From Streptomyces sp. NBC_00448 (GTDB lineage: Bacteria; Actinomycetota; Actinomycetes; Streptomycetales; Streptomycetaceae): a DNA stretch of 64,000 nt. The stretch covers positions 4,387,001-4,451,000 of the forward strand of contig NZ_CP107913.1 in NCBI RefSeq assembly GCF_036014115.1, read 5' to 3'. The translations under genes and the position numbers were made by a program. Within the stretch, counting starts at the first letter, position 1. Each line of letters opens with the position of its first letter. Under the pieces are notes generated by a model. It saw nothing but the letters and a program-made list of their open reading frames with translations, did no database searches and was not told the DNA's origin. Shown here piece by piece: positions 45,415 through 55,289 of the stretch.

Positions 45415-46947
45415 CTACGGCGTGGCGACGGCGAGGTGCTCGGTGAGGACGCGCAGGGACTGCCATGCCTCGGCGTCGGTGCCGTCGCCGAGCGGGTAGT
45501 GCAGGGCGGGGGCCGCGGCGGAGCCCAGTTGGAGCGGTTCGATCTCCAGTGGGGGCCGGCGGGCGCGGGTGAGGGTGACGTCGCCGACGCCGGCCGCGCC
45601 GAGGGTGAAGGACACCGGTACCGGCGGGGCCTCGAAGACCGCCGGCACCGTCAGGTCGCGCGTGGCCGGGCGGACGGCGGCCAGCATGGTGACCAGCCCG
45701 TGCTCGGCCACGAGGGTGCCGGCCAGGGACGCGATGCGGTCCAGCGGGAGGGCTTCGCCGGGACCGTAGCCGAGGACGAGCGTCACGTCCTGTTCGACGC
45801 CGCCTCCGACCCGGGTCACCCGGACCGACGCGACCGCCGGGCGCTCGGGCCGCCCGACCACGGCGAGGAAGGTGGGCCTGGGCGCTCGGCCGCGGGCCAG
45901 ATCGGTCAACTGGCGCCGCGACCATGGCAGGTTGACCGGTTCCGCGGTGCCCCATCCGGTCGGCGGCGCGCCGGTCAGCGCCTGCCAGGCGGCTTCCACG
46001 CCGCCGCCGAGCAGCAGGTCCTCCTCGGGCGGGTGAACGGTGTGGAAGGACAGGCTCAGCTGCCGGTCGGCGGTAGGCCCGGCGGGACGGAACGCGTCCG
46101 CGAGTCGCCCGGTGCCCTCCGGGGTGGGGATGGCGGCGAAGGTGCCGTCCTTCCAGTGCAGCGCGGCGCCGGACAGGCCGTCGTAGTAGCCCGAGGAGTC
46201 GCCCACCACCCAGCGGTTGGGTGCGCCGGTGAGCGCGAACCGGGTGAGCATGCTCATCCGGGTGCCCGGCGGGGTCACGATCTGCAGGGCGCGGTCGGTC
46301 TCGGCGCAGGCCCGCAGGACGTCGGACAGCCACGCCGACAAGGTGACCAGCGGCCGGTCCCCGATGACGACGGCGGTGGTGGCGGTGGCCACGTCCACCG
46401 CGGGCAGCGCGCCCGGCGGCGCGGCTGCCGCGGACACCTCCGCGCCGCCGTCAGCGCCGCCGTCAGCGCCGCCGCTGTCGCCGTTGCTCTCGCCCTCGCC
46501 CTCGGCCTCGCCCGGACCGACCCGCGCCGGTGGCCGCGAGCCGACCCGCACCACGCCCAACGACCTTACGGCCCCGGCCGGATGGCACACCCCGTCCAGC
46601 AGCAGCGCCAGCCGACCCGCGACGGAGCCGGCCAGGGCCGCCGCGTCCGGCACGGCGGTGGACGCACGCACTTCGGTCCACCACACCGGCCGGCCCCGGT
46701 GCGCACCGGTCAGCCCGGCCCGGCGAGCCGCCTTCGCCCCGAGCAGCCGCTCGACCTCTCCGGCCACCTGCACCAGTACCGGCGCCTCCACGGAGACCAG
46801 CGGCCGGCCGTCCGGCCCGGTCAGCTGGATCACGGCTCCCTCGGCGTCACCGGTCATGTACTGGTCGGGGCCGCCCGCGTACAGGCTCGCCAGCAGCCGC
46901 CAGGCGTCCGGCATCTTCGGGGTCAGGACGACGATGTCCTTGGTCAC
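45415..46947 (-). CDS. DUF6177 family protein (type VII secretion-associated)
   Basis: The protein has 510 residues from GTG at 46947, overlapping the eccC stop by 4 bp. VVLTPKMPDAWRLLASLYAGGPDQYM is the N-terminus. A low-complexity Gly/Glu/Ser stretch near residue 150 separates it from a C-terminal half with VIGDRPLVTLSAWLSDVLRACAETDRAL and NRWVVGDSSGYYDGLSGAALHW. Proteins of this kind are encoded after eccC in streptomycete T7SS loci. The mechanism is unknown, perhaps an accessory of the translocase. Confidence 0.72.
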   Translation of the reverse strand: MTKDIVVLTPKMPDAWRLLASLYAGGPDQYMTGDAEGAVIQLTGPDGRPLVSVEAPVLVQVAGEVERLLGAKAARRAGLTGAHRGRPVWWTEVRASTAVPDAAALAGSVAGRLALLLDGVCHPAGAVRSLGVVRVGSRPPARVGPGEAEGEGESNGDSGGADGGADGGAEVSAAAAPPGALPAVDVATATTAVVIGDRPLVTLSAWLSDVLRACAETDRALQIVTPPGTRMSMLTRFALTGAPNRWVVGDSSGYYDGLSGAALHWKDGTFAAIPTPEGTGRLADAFRPAGPTADRQLSLSFHTVHPPEEDLLLGGGVEAAWQALTGAPPTGWGTAEPVNLPWSRRQLTDLARGRAPRPTFLAVVGRPERPAVASVRVTRVGGGVEQDVTLVLGYGPGEALPLDRIASLAGTLVAEHGLVTMLAAVRPATRDLTVPAVFEAPPVPVSFTLGAAGVGDVTLTRARRPPLEIEPLQLGSAAAPALHYPLGDGTDAEAWQSLRVLTEHLAVATP

Positions 46948-49900
46948 GGTGCCTCCTGCTCGGCCAGGGCGGTCTGGACGAGCTGCGGGGCGCGTCCGCG
47001 GCGCACCAGCAGACCGCGGCCGGGCGGCTGCGCGGAGGCGTACACGCCCGGGAAGAGCTGGCCCTCCGCGCGGTCGCCGGCCATCACCAGCGCGGTCGCG
47101 CCGGTCTCCCGCAGCGCGGTCAGGAACGGGTCGTACAGCGCGCGGGAGGCGCCGGCGACCCGACGGGTGAGCACCACGTGCAGGCCGATGTCCTGCGCGA
47201 TCGGCAGATACGGCAGGAACGGCGCCAGCGGCTGCTGGCCGGCGGCGGTGAGGATGTCGTAGTCGTCGACGAGCAACACGATGCGCGGACCGTCGAAACC
47301 GGGCCCGTCGCCGAGCGGGTGCAGCGCGTCCTGAGCGGCCTCGTCGGGCAGCCGCTTGTCGAGTTCGGTCGCGATGCCGGCCGCCAGGCCCGTCGAGAGG
47401 CGGACGTTGTACGCGTAGCCGCCGCGGTACGGCTCGGGAACCGCGGTGCGCAGGCCGCGGCGCGGGTCGAACACCGCGAAGACCAGCTCGTCGTCGGAGT
47501 ACCGCTCGATCAACTGGGCGGCGACCAGGGCCAGCAGGTTGGTCTTGCCGCATTCGTCGTCGCCGAGGACGACCAGGTGCTGGTCGCGCCCGAACAGGCC
47601 GAGCAGCACCGGGGCGAGGGCGTCCTGGTCGACGCCGAGGGGGATCGCCGTGGGTTCGGAGGCGGCCGAGGGCAGCTTCGCGGCAGGCAACCTGGCGGGC
47701 AACACCCTTACGGCGGGCGCCGGTTCGCCGTGCCAGGTAGCGCGGATGGTGGCGGTGGCGTCACCGAGGGCGGCTGCCAGGGTCTCCGCGGTGGCGCGCC
47801 CGTCGATGCGCGGGAGCGCCACCTGTGCGAACAGCCGGCCGTCGGTCAGGGCCCGGCCGGCGTCACCGGCGCCGAGGGTCTGCGCGAGCCTGCGGTCGAT
47901 CGCGGAATCCGTGGCGTCGCCCAGCCGCAGCTCCACCCGGCTGCCGAAGAGCGACTGGTTGGCGATCCGCACGTCGTTCCAGCGGAGCATGCCGGCCACC
48001 ACGTGGATGCCGTAACCGCCGCCGCGCTTCAGCAGGTCGGCCACCCCGTCGTCCAGGGCGTCGAACTCCTCGCGCAGGGTGCCGTATCCGTCGATCACCA
48101 ACACCACCTCGGTGCTGGGGAGTTCGGACAGCCCGCCGGACGAGCGCAGGTGGCGCAGCTGGTCCACGGAGTCGATGCCCTGCCGGCGGAAGAGCTGCTC
48201 GCGGGCGGCGAGCATGCCGCGGACCTCGGCGACCGTGCGGGCGCAGCGCTCGGGGTCCGACCGGCCGGCCACCCCGCCGACGTGCGGCAGGCCGGTCAGC
48301 GCCGACAGGCCGCCGCCGGCCAGGTCGAGGCAGTAGACGGCCACGTCGCGGGGGGTGTGGGTGAGCGCAAGGGAGAGCACCAGGGTGCGCAGCAGCGTGG
48401 TCTTGCCGGACTGCGGGCCGCCCACCACCGCGGTGTGCCCACCGGCGACGGTCAGGTCGTGCACCCAGGGCCCGCGCCGCTGCCGGGCCGGGTCGTCCAG
48501 CAGGCCCAGTGGCACCCGCATCGCTCCGGCCGGCCGGGTCAGCCGCATCCCGTCCCCGGTCACCTCCACCGGGCCGGCGACGGCGTCCAGGGCGACCGCC
48601 GCGGGCAGCGGCGGCAGCCATATGCGCCGCCCGGGGGTGCCGGCGCCCCGCAACTGGTCCACCATCACCGACAGTACGGTCGGGCCGCTGTCCAGCGCGG
48701 TCGCGGTCGCACGGTCCTGCTCCTCGTCCGGTGCCCCTTCCGCGTCGTCGCCGCGCAGCGGGCCGCCCAGTGCCGCGGAGACGTTGTACGTCGGGTAGCG
48801 GTACGCCACCGGCTGCTCCTCGGCCGCGTCGGCGACGGCCGTACGGCGGTGCGCGCCGGAGACGTAACCCGCCTTGAACCGGCGGTAGGTGGAGGTGTCC
48901 ACCTTGAGGTAGCCGAAGCCGGGCAGCGACGGCAGCAGGAAGGCGTCCGGGGTGTCCAGCACGGTGCGCGACTCGTCCGCGGAGAACGTCCGCAGCCCCA
49001 GCCGGTAGGACAGGTAGGTCTCCAGCCCGCGCAGCTTGCCGCCCTCGATGCGCTGGCTGGACAGCAGCAGGTGCACGCCGATGGACCGGCCGATCCGGCC
49101 TATCGACAGGAACAGGTCGATGAAGTCGGGCTTCTCGGTGAGGAGTTCGCCGAACTCGTCGATGACCACGAACAGGTGGGGCAGCGGTTCGAGTTCCAGC
49201 TCGGGGCGTTCGGCGCGCAGCGCGGCGTAGCGGCCGATGTCCGCCACGTTCCCGGCGTCCTTCAGCACCTGCTGGCGGCGCTTGACCTCGCCGGCCAGGC
49301 TGGTGTGGACCCGCTCGACCAGGCCGGCCTGGTTCTCCAGGTTGGTGATCACCCCTGCGACGTGCGGGAGTTCGGCGAACGGCGCGAAGGTGGCGCCTCC
49401 CTTGTAGTCCACCAGGACCAGGGCCAGGTCCTGCGGCGGATGGTTGGCGGCGAGCGCCAGGACCAGGGTGCGCAGCAGCTCGCTCTTGCCAGAGCCGGTG
49501 GCGCCCACGCACAACCCGTGGGGTCCCATGCCGAGTTGGGAGGACTCCTTCAGGTCGAGCAGCACCGGACGATGCCGGTCGTCCAGGCCGATCGGCACCC
49601 GCAGGAAGTCCCGTTCACCGCGTGGCGCCCACATCCGCGCCAGGTCGAGGGCGGCCGGGTCGGCCACGCCGAGCAGTGCGGGGAAGTCCACCGCTCCGGA
49701 GATCGGCGTGCCGTCGTCGACGGACTCCTCCGACAGCCGCAGCGGTGCGAGCAGCCTGGCGATGCCTTCGGCGCCGGCGACGGTCACCGGGTCGGCCGTC
49801 CCTACGACCGCGCCGCCGGCCTCCTCCGCGCGCCCGCCGGCCGAGCCGCCCGCGCCGCTCGTACCGCCCGTGTTCCCCGCGCCCGGCACGGCCGCCGAGG

Positions 49901-51095
49901 GCGCCGCCGCGGCCCCGCTCTCCGCCCCCGGCCCGTCGCCGCCCGGCGCGCGCAGGTCCCGTACGGACAGGTGGTCACCGTCCACGGTGATCCGTACGGT
50001 CACCTCGTCCGGCTCGTGCAGGTGCTCCGCCAGCAGGTGCACCACGGTGACGCCCATGTCCCGCAGCGCCACCGCCATGTCGGGGCGCGGCAGTTCGACC
50101 GCCGGCCCGCCGTACTCGTCGCTGAACACCAGCAGCCTGGCGGTACGCCGCAGCGCGTCCTGGTCGGACAGGCCGCGGCGCAGCTCGGCGGTGTAGGAGG
50201 CGCGCCGGACCAGGTCGCGCCGGAGCACCTTGGCGAGCTGTTCGGGCGAGGGCGCGATCCGGCGGGCGGGCACCGGGCCGTCCTCCTCGTCCGGTTCCAG
50301 GACGTGCGGCAGCCATTTCGCCCACTCCCACTCCGGCAGCCGGCCGCCGGGCACCGACAGCGCGATCCCCACGTCGTCGGGCGCGTGCAGCGCCGCCGTC
50401 TGGACGAGCAGGGCCCGCGCCACCCGCAGCACGTCCTCGCGGCCCCCGACGATGCTGACGTTCCCGGCCCGGTCCAGCGGCACCGTCAGCGGGAAGTCGG
50501 CCACCCGGGAGAACCGGGCGAGCAGCGCCCCGGCCTCGTTGAGCATGAACCGGTCGGGCGGCGTCAGCACGCCCGAGCCGCCCTTGCCGAGCACCAGCTC
50601 CCGTACCGGCACGTTGCCGGTGCCGATCCGCACCTGGAGGAAGTCGCGGTCCAGTCGGCGGCGTTCCCAGGCGCGCCCCGGGTCGCGCACGATGTCGTAG
50701 AGCGCGTCCGGCGGCGGGTCGAGCACCCGCGCCCGGTCCCGTACCCGGCGTTCCGCCGCGCCCAACTCCTCGCGCAGTTCCTCCAGATACTCCAGGTACC
50801 GCTCGCGCTGGGTGCGCCGGGTGCGCTGTGCCTTGCCGCGCTGGGACAGGAACAGCGCCAGCGCGCCACACACGGCGAGCACCAGGACGATGGCACCGAT
50901 CGCCGCGAACTGGCTGTTTCGGATGACGGTCATCATCACCACCGAGCTGACCACGCCTGCCAGCGGCAGCAGCGCGGTGGCGGGGCTGCCTGCCTTGCCC
51001 TCCGGCAGGTTCGGCGGCGCCTCCACGACCCGGGGGACGTCACGCAGGAGCGGGCTCGACGTGCGTGCGGGCCGGTGCACGATCCGCTGCGTCAC
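46944..51095 (-). CDS. eccC: Type VII secretion translocase ATPase EccC (fused EccCa-EccCb)
   Basis: The protein has 1383 residues from GTG at 51095, overlapping the upstream stop. Two transmembrane helices near residues 45-85 lead into three FtsK/SpoIIIE-type ATPase domains. Walker A lysines: K537 (GATGSGKS), K898 (GGPQSGKTT) and K1184 (GDDECGKTN). Walker B-like FVVIDEFGELL and the LLLSSQRIEGG sensor segment follow the first. This is the motor that recognises C-terminal secretion signals and drives WXG100-containing substrates. The second and third domains keep intact P-loops, unlike many EccC homologues. Central gene of the locus. Confidence 0.95.
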   Translation of the reverse strand: MTQRIVHRPARTSSPLLRDVPRVVEAPPNLPEGKAGSPATALLPLAGVVSSVVMMTVIRNSQFAAIGAIVLVLAVCGALALFLSQRGKAQRTRRTQRERYLEYLEELREELGAAERRVRDRARVLDPPPDALYDIVRDPGRAWERRRLDRDFLQVRIGTGNVPVRELVLGKGGSGVLTPPDRFMLNEAGALLARFSRVADFPLTVPLDRAGNVSIVGGREDVLRVARALLVQTAALHAPDDVGIALSVPGGRLPEWEWAKWLPHVLEPDEEDGPVPARRIAPSPEQLAKVLRRDLVRRASYTAELRRGLSDQDALRRTARLLVFSDEYGGPAVELPRPDMAVALRDMGVTVVHLLAEHLHEPDEVTVRITVDGDHLSVRDLRAPGGDGPGAESGAAAAPSAAVPGAGNTGGTSGAGGSAGGRAEEAGGAVVGTADPVTVAGAEGIARLLAPLRLSEESVDDGTPISGAVDFPALLGVADPAALDLARMWAPRGERDFLRVPIGLDDRHRPVLLDLKESSQLGMGPHGLCVGATGSGKSELLRTLVLALAANHPPQDLALVLVDYKGGATFAPFAELPHVAGVITNLENQAGLVERVHTSLAGEVKRRQQVLKDAGNVADIGRYAALRAERPELELEPLPHLFVVIDEFGELLTEKPDFIDLFLSIGRIGRSIGVHLLLSSQRIEGGKLRGLETYLSYRLGLRTFSADESRTVLDTPDAFLLPSLPGFGYLKVDTSTYRRFKAGYVSGAHRRTAVADAAEEQPVAYRYPTYNVSAALGGPLRGDDAEGAPDEEQDRATATALDSGPTVLSVMVDQLRGAGTPGRRIWLPPLPAAVALDAVAGPVEVTGDGMRLTRPAGAMRVPLGLLDDPARQRRGPWVHDLTVAGGHTAVVGGPQSGKTTLLRTLVLSLALTHTPRDVAVYCLDLAGGGLSALTGLPHVGGVAGRSDPERCARTVAEVRGMLAAREQLFRRQGIDSVDQLRHLRSSGGLSELPSTEVVLVIDGYGTLREEFDALDDGVADLLKRGGGYGIHVVAGMLRWNDVRIANQSLFGSRVELRLGDATDSAIDRRLAQTLGAGDAGRALTDGRLFAQVALPRIDGRATAETLAAALGDATATIRATWHGEPAPAVRVLPARLPAAKLPSAASEPTAIPLGVDQDALAPVLLGLFGRDQHLVVLGDDECGKTNLLALVAAQLIERYSDDELVFAVFDPRRGLRTAVPEPYRGGYAYNVRLSTGLAAGIATELDKRLPDEAAQDALHPLGDGPGFDGPRIVLLVDDYDILTAAGQQPLAPFLPYLPIAQDIGLHVVLTRRVAGASRALYDPFLTALRETGATALVMAGDRAEGQLFPGVYASAQPPGRGLLVRRGRAPQLVQTALAEQEAP

Positions 51096-52375
51096 GGCCG
51101 GCGGTCCTCGGTCCGGGCCTGCCCGCGCTGGTCCACCGGTGTCCGGCGGCCCGCCGTTTCGCCGTCGGCGCCCCGGCCCACCGCGCGGTCGAGCGCGATC
51201 CCGGCCAGCCGGGTGGCGGCGACCCGGGTCTCCGCGCCGAGCAGGGGCGCGGAAATCACGCCCCCCGCGGCGAGGTGCCGGTCGTACGGGATCACCACCA
51301 CCTCCACGCCCGCCTCGCGCAACTCCCGCTCCGCGCGCCGGACATCGAGCACCTGGTCGGGCGCCGAGCAGGTCAGCGCGACCATGGTGCCGCGCAGCAC
51401 CTGCTTCGGCAGCGACGACATCCAGGCCAGCACCGTGGCGGTCGACGCGACGCCCTCCACCGTGGCCGGCGCGACCAGTACGCACGCGTGCGCGGTGACC
51501 AGGGCCGTACGCGCCACCTCGCCGGGCAGCGTCTCGCAGTCCACCACCGTCACCGCGAAGAAGCGGCGCAGCGCCATCACCACGGTGCGGTAGGTGGGGA
51601 TGTCCACGGGGGCGCCGATGTCGCCGCGGCTGCCGGGCAGCAGCCAGCCGCGGTCGTCCAGGGCGACCAGGTAGCCGGTGATGTCGGTCAGCCGCATGGA
51701 AGGGGTGACCAGACCCGCCACGTCGGCGCAGGTCCAGCGCACCGAGGTGGCGCCGAGCCGGGTCGGGAGGGTGCCGAGGGCCGAGTCGGCCTCCATGGCG
51801 AGCACCGGGTCGTGCCGGTAGTGCACGAAGGTACGGCTGAGCAGCGCGGCCACGGTGGTCTTGCCGGCGCCGCCGCGGATGCTGGTGACGACGATCTGGC
51901 GGCCGGTGGTCACCGGCTGCTGGACCTGCTCGGCGGTCGCGGTGGCGTCGGCGACCCCGCGGGCCGCCGACGAGCCGAGCACGGTCCGAAGGGTGCGCAG
52001 GACCCTGCGCAGCGGCGGGTCGCCGTGCAGGGGCCGGCGGGCCGGGCGGGTGGCGGCGCCGGGGACCGGTGTGGGCTCGGGAGCGGGGATGGGTGCGCTG
52101 GGGCCGGGCGAGCGCGAGGCGGCCGGCGCGGGTGCCCGGGCGGACGACGGGCCGGGGACGGGGGCGCGCGGGGCGGGCGGTGCGGAGGGCGGCGCGGACG
52201 GGGTTGCGGGTCCTGCCGGTGGCGCGGCTCCTGCGGGTCCTGCCGGTGGCGCGGATGAGGCGGGCGCGGGTGAGCTGGGCGCGGCGGAGCCGGGGGGACC
52301 GCCCCGCCCGTCGGGCACCCCCTGTGCGACCAGGTCGTTGAGCACGCCTGCCTGCCAGTCGTCCTGCGACGCCAC
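51092..52375 (-). CDS. Proline-rich MinD/ParA-like ATPase (EspI-like) of the T7SS locus
   Basis: The protein has 427 residues from GTG at 52375, seven bases after GGAGG. A Pro/Ala/Ser-rich N-terminus (residues about 25-120) precedes the P-loop, TSIRGGAGKTTVAALLSR. The signature Lys of deviant MinD Walker A (K-G-G-x-G-K-T) is replaced by Arg. VLAMEADSALGTLPTRLG and VVDCETLPGEVARTAL follow the MinD pattern. It overlaps eccC by 4 bp. ESX-1 EspI, an ATP-level sensor, has the same architecture, so a role in gating secretion is likely. Confidence 0.82.
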   Translation of the reverse strand: MASQDDWQAGVLNDLVAQGVPDGRGGPPGSAAPSSPAPASSAPPAGPAGAAPPAGPATPSAPPSAPPAPRAPVPGPSSARAPAPAASRSPGPSAPIPAPEPTPVPGAATRPARRPLHGDPPLRRVLRTLRTVLGSSAARGVADATATAEQVQQPVTTGRQIVVTSIRGGAGKTTVAALLSRTFVHYRHDPVLAMEADSALGTLPTRLGATSVRWTCADVAGLVTPSMRLTDITGYLVALDDRGWLLPGSRGDIGAPVDIPTYRTVVMALRRFFAVTVVDCETLPGEVARTALVTAHACVLVAPATVEGVASTATVLAWMSSLPKQVLRGTMVALTCSAPDQVLDVRRAERELREAGVEVVVIPYDRHLAAGGVISAPLLGAETRVAATRLAGIALDRAVGRGADGETAGRRTPVDQRGQARTEDRRP

Positions 52376-52407
52376 CGAACTACCTCCTCCGTGAACCGCG
52401 CGAAGAC

Positions 52408-53814
52408 CTACGCGAACGTGTCCAGCAGGTGCCCGTACACCCCGAACACCCCGACCAGCAGGGGGAACAGCGCGATGACGCCGGCCGCCTCCGCGGTGTC
52501 CGCCAGCCGTCTGAAGCGGACCCGGACGTGCTCGGGCGGCTCCACCGCCAGCAGCACCAGCGGGAAGGCCCCGAGTACCGCGCACCCCGCGAGCGCGCCC
52601 GCGGCGCCGGACCGGTCCGACCACAGCACCGCGCCGCGCACGGCGACGGCCGCGGCGGCCAGCAGCAGCAGGACCACCTCGATCACCAGGGGATAGGCCC
52701 GCGAGCGCAGTGCCAGTACCAGCGCGGTGATCACCGCCAGCGGCACCGTCCAGACCGTGGGCGTCCGCAGCGCGAGTACGGCCGCGACCGCCGCGCCGCC
52801 ACCGACCACCGCCGTGGCCAGCACCAGCCCGCGATGGGCGGCGTCGAGCGCCGACGCCACCCGGTGCCGGCTGACCGAGGCACCGTCGGCCCGCTCGTCG
52901 TCCAGCGCGGTCAGGCCGGCCGAGGTCAGCGCCAGCCGCGGCAGCACGCCGAGCAGCACCACGCAGACCACCGCGAGCACGGCGCCGGTGTGCGCCTGCC
53001 GCGGTGCGGTGCCCGCGCCGTGCTGTGCGGCAGCGGCGGCCTCCGCCACGGCGGCGACCACCCCGACCATCACCGCGCCGAGCACTCCCGCGCGGCCGAG
53101 CGGTGTGAACGCGCCGAGCAGCAGCAGCGCGGCGAAGACCATGACCGCGACCCCGGCGAAGCTGCCGGCCGCGCTCCAGCCCTCCGCGTCGCCCAACGTC
53201 CATGCGCCGAGCGCCGCCAGCGGTCCGGCCGCGGTGATCAACGCCGTGGCCGCCCCGCGCCGCCCCGTGCGCCCGGCCACCGCGCCCGCCACGGCCAGTA
53301 CGGCGCCGAGGGCCAGCAGCGTGGCGGCCACGGCGGACGGCGCGTAGGACACCCGGGCCAGCAGACCGCCGACCAGCAGCCAGCCGACGAGGGCAGCCCC
53401 GGCCGTGATCCTGCGCGCCTGCGGGCTCCACCGCCAGGCGCGTACGTCGAGGTCCTCGGCGACCTCGTCCGTCACGTCGTGCACCACCGGCGCCGAGGGC
53501 ACGTCCTGCACCCGGACCAGCCGCAGCACCGTGCCGTCCAGCACCCCGGCGTCGCGCAGGGTGCCGTCGTGGGGCACCACCGAGCCGTCGGAAGTGACGA
53601 GTTGACGGAGCATCGGTTGCGTGGCGACCCGGTCGTCCAACATCTCGATGATGTCCGGCAGCAGCCGGCCCACCGGTTCGTCGGACGGCAGCACCAGATC
53701 CATCCGGCGCCGGGCTCCCACCAGGCTGACCCGGCTCAGCCTGCCGCCCCGCGGACCCGGGCCGGCGGCCTTCCGCACGGATATCCCGGCGCCGTCGGCA
53801 CCGTCAGCGGTCAT
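52408..53814 (-). CDS. eccD: Type VII secretion integral membrane protein EccD
   Basis: The protein has 468 residues from ATG at 53814 (GGGA seven bases before; ATG 53832 possible). An N-terminal ubiquitin-like domain of about 100 residues contains RVSLVGARRRMDLVLPSDEPVGRLLPDI, TLRDAGVLDGTVLRL. It is followed by about eleven transmembrane helices starting at ITAGAALVGWLLVGGLL. EccD forms the central pore with EccB/EccC/EccE. It belongs to the locus with eccC and the EspI-like ATPase. Confidence 0.92.
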   Translation of the reverse strand: MTADGADGAGISVRKAAGPGPRGGRLSRVSLVGARRRMDLVLPSDEPVGRLLPDIIEMLDDRVATQPMLRQLVTSDGSVVPHDGTLRDAGVLDGTVLRLVRVQDVPSAPVVHDVTDEVAEDLDVRAWRWSPQARRITAGAALVGWLLVGGLLARVSYAPSAVAATLLALGAVLAVAGAVAGRTGRRGAATALITAAGPLAALGAWTLGDAEGWSAAGSFAGVAVMVFAALLLLGAFTPLGRAGVLGAVMVGVVAAVAEAAAAAQHGAGTAPRQAHTGAVLAVVCVVLLGVLPRLALTSAGLTALDDERADGASVSRHRVASALDAAHRGLVLATAVVGGGAAVAAVLALRTPTVWTVPLAVITALVLALRSRAYPLVIEVVLLLLAAAAVAVRGAVLWSDRSGAAGALAGCAVLGAFPLVLLAVEPPEHVRVRFRRLADTAEAAGVIALFPLLVGVFGVYGHLLDTFA

Positions 53815-53889
53815 TGCGTGTCCCGTCGACATCGGTCTGCTCGCAACTCTCCTGGCTCGGGGGGCAGTTGTGGCTCGGACGGACATCCG

Positions 53890-54201
53890 TCACGGCGACG
53901 GCACCGTGGCGGACGGGGCGACGGACGGGGTGACGGACGCGCCCGGCACCGCCGGCGCCGTCGAGGTCGGTGTCGGCGTGGTGGTCCCGAGGTGGCCGAT
54001 CAGACGGTGCGAGACGAACGACCAGCCGACGCAGCCCGCGCACAGCACGGCGGCGATCACCAGCCCCGCGACCGCCTTCCCCACCCGCTCGTCCGCCGTC
54101 CGCCGTGCCCGCAGCACCCCGAACAGCAGCGCGTCCCGCATCCGCCTCCGCCGCACGGAGACCGATTCGAGCAACTGACTGTCATAGTCCTGCGCGGCCA
54201 T
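53890..54201 (-). CDS. Small single-span membrane protein of the T7SS locus
   Basis: The protein has 103 residues. A basic N-terminus (SVRRRRMRDALLFGVLRARRTADER) precedes one transmembrane helix (AVAGLVIAAVLCAGCVGWSFVSH) and a Pro/Thr/Ser-rich outer tail. No known family. It sits between the immunity genes and eccD in the same direction, 75 bp before eccD, and a similar small gene next to eccD is usual in streptomycete ESX loci. Confidence 0.68.
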   Translation of the reverse strand: MAAQDYDSQLLESVSVRRRRMRDALLFGVLRARRTADERVGKAVAGLVIAAVLCAGCVGWSFVSHRLIGHLGTTTPTPTSTAPAVPGASVTPSVAPSATVPSP

Positions 54202-54310
54202 CCTCTTCCGTCCAACGCCTCGAAGTCACCCGATTACAGCAAGTCTGATCGATGGCCGACCCACCCGTCGAGGGCATCCGCGGGATCGGTCCCGCCCGCG
54301 TCCGTCTCGC

Positions 54311-55180
54311 CTACACGGTCGGGAACTCCCCCACCCAGGCGCGGTCGAGGAGCTTGATGGGGAGGTAGTCGGACCTCACGCGGATCGGGATCTCGCCGTC
54401 GTAGGCGAGGCACGCGACGGCGAGGACGCCGATCGGCACGTTCCCCGACGCACTCTTCGCACGGTCCTCATCGGCGGTCCAGTACGACTTGTGTGCTTCC
54501 AGCGCGTCCACCAACGCGTCGTTGAAGCCGTCCACATTGTGCGTGACGAACCGGTAGAACAGGTTGATCGGCTGGTAGAGAAGCTTGTTGAGCGCCTCAG
54601 GGTCCGCGACGGTCGCGACGTCCGGATGCGACAAATCGATCGCCTCGGTCAGGGTTTCCACGAAGCCAGGCCGACGCAGCCAGTAGCGCTGGAGCGCGTC
54701 CACCCAGTGGTAGGCGTACTCGTCGATCTCGAAGCCGCCCAGCCGTTCCGACTCCCGCAGCAGTTCGATGGGAACCTCGCACAGGCGGGTCATCCGCTCC
54801 TGCTCACGGCAGATGACCGCGTACCAGAACGCACTCACCCAACCTGCGGCACTGGCGGCGGAACTCGGACCAGAAACCGGAAGGCGGCGGACCTTCTCAC
54901 CGATCCGGCACTCCACGCTCTCACCCGAAGCGGTCGCAGACTCAAAAACAGCCGAGTGGACCTGCATCGCCCAAACGGCAGCCTCCCACGTATCGATGCC
55001 GCCTCCAGGCGGGTCCAGCAGACACTGGGCGTTGAAATTCAGCTCAACGGTGTTCATCGCCCCACCAAAATTAATCGGCGAGTGCTCCATGTATTCGATT
55101 TCATCCCGCACGGAATCCACCATGAGCCGCGCGTAACTCCCACTTCGCGAACCACGACTGCGATGCCTTGGAATATTCAC
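54311..55180 (-). CDS. Imm49-family immunity protein
   Basis: The protein has 289 residues from GTG at 55180, four bases after GGGGAG; a longer frame starting at 55324 lacks support. The Imm49 pattern is recognised: TWEAAVWAMQVHSAVFESA, GWVSAFWYAVICREQERMTRLCEVPIELL, YAYHWVDALQRYWLRRPG, LLYQPINLFYRFVTHNVDGFNDALVDALEAHKSYWT and SDYLPIKLLDRAWVGEFPT. Base composition is less GC-rich than the neighbours, which suggests transfer. It probably neutralises a toxin, perhaps the upstream deaminase or one encoded elsewhere. Confidence 0.85.
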   Translation of the reverse strand: MNIPRHRSRGSRSGSYARLMVDSVRDEIEYMEHSPINFGGAMNTVELNFNAQCLLDPPGGGIDTWEAAVWAMQVHSAVFESATASGESVECRIGEKVRRLPVSGPSSAASAAGWVSAFWYAVICREQERMTRLCEVPIELLRESERLGGFEIDEYAYHWVDALQRYWLRRPGFVETLTEAIDLSHPDVATVADPEALNKLLYQPINLFYRFVTHNVDGFNDALVDALEAHKSYWTADEDRAKSASGNVPIGVLAVACLAYDGEIPIRVRSDYLPIKLLDRAWVGEFPTV

Positions 55181-55289
55181 CCCGCTCCCCACTCCTCCAC
55201 TCGCCATTGCCGATAACAAGCTTCCACACGTCACAACCCATGAAAAATGGGACGGATCATCGTGCGTTGAGCAACTCCAAAAGACACCG

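Noticed and set aside
46530..51593. 1687-codon plus-strand open frame opposite eccC
   Set aside because: Antisense to eccC with its three intact Walker motifs; no recognisable domain on the plus strand.
53890..54201. BldB-like regulator next to eccD
   Set aside because: The 103-residue protein has a clear transmembrane helix and no BldB features, so the developmental name is not justified.
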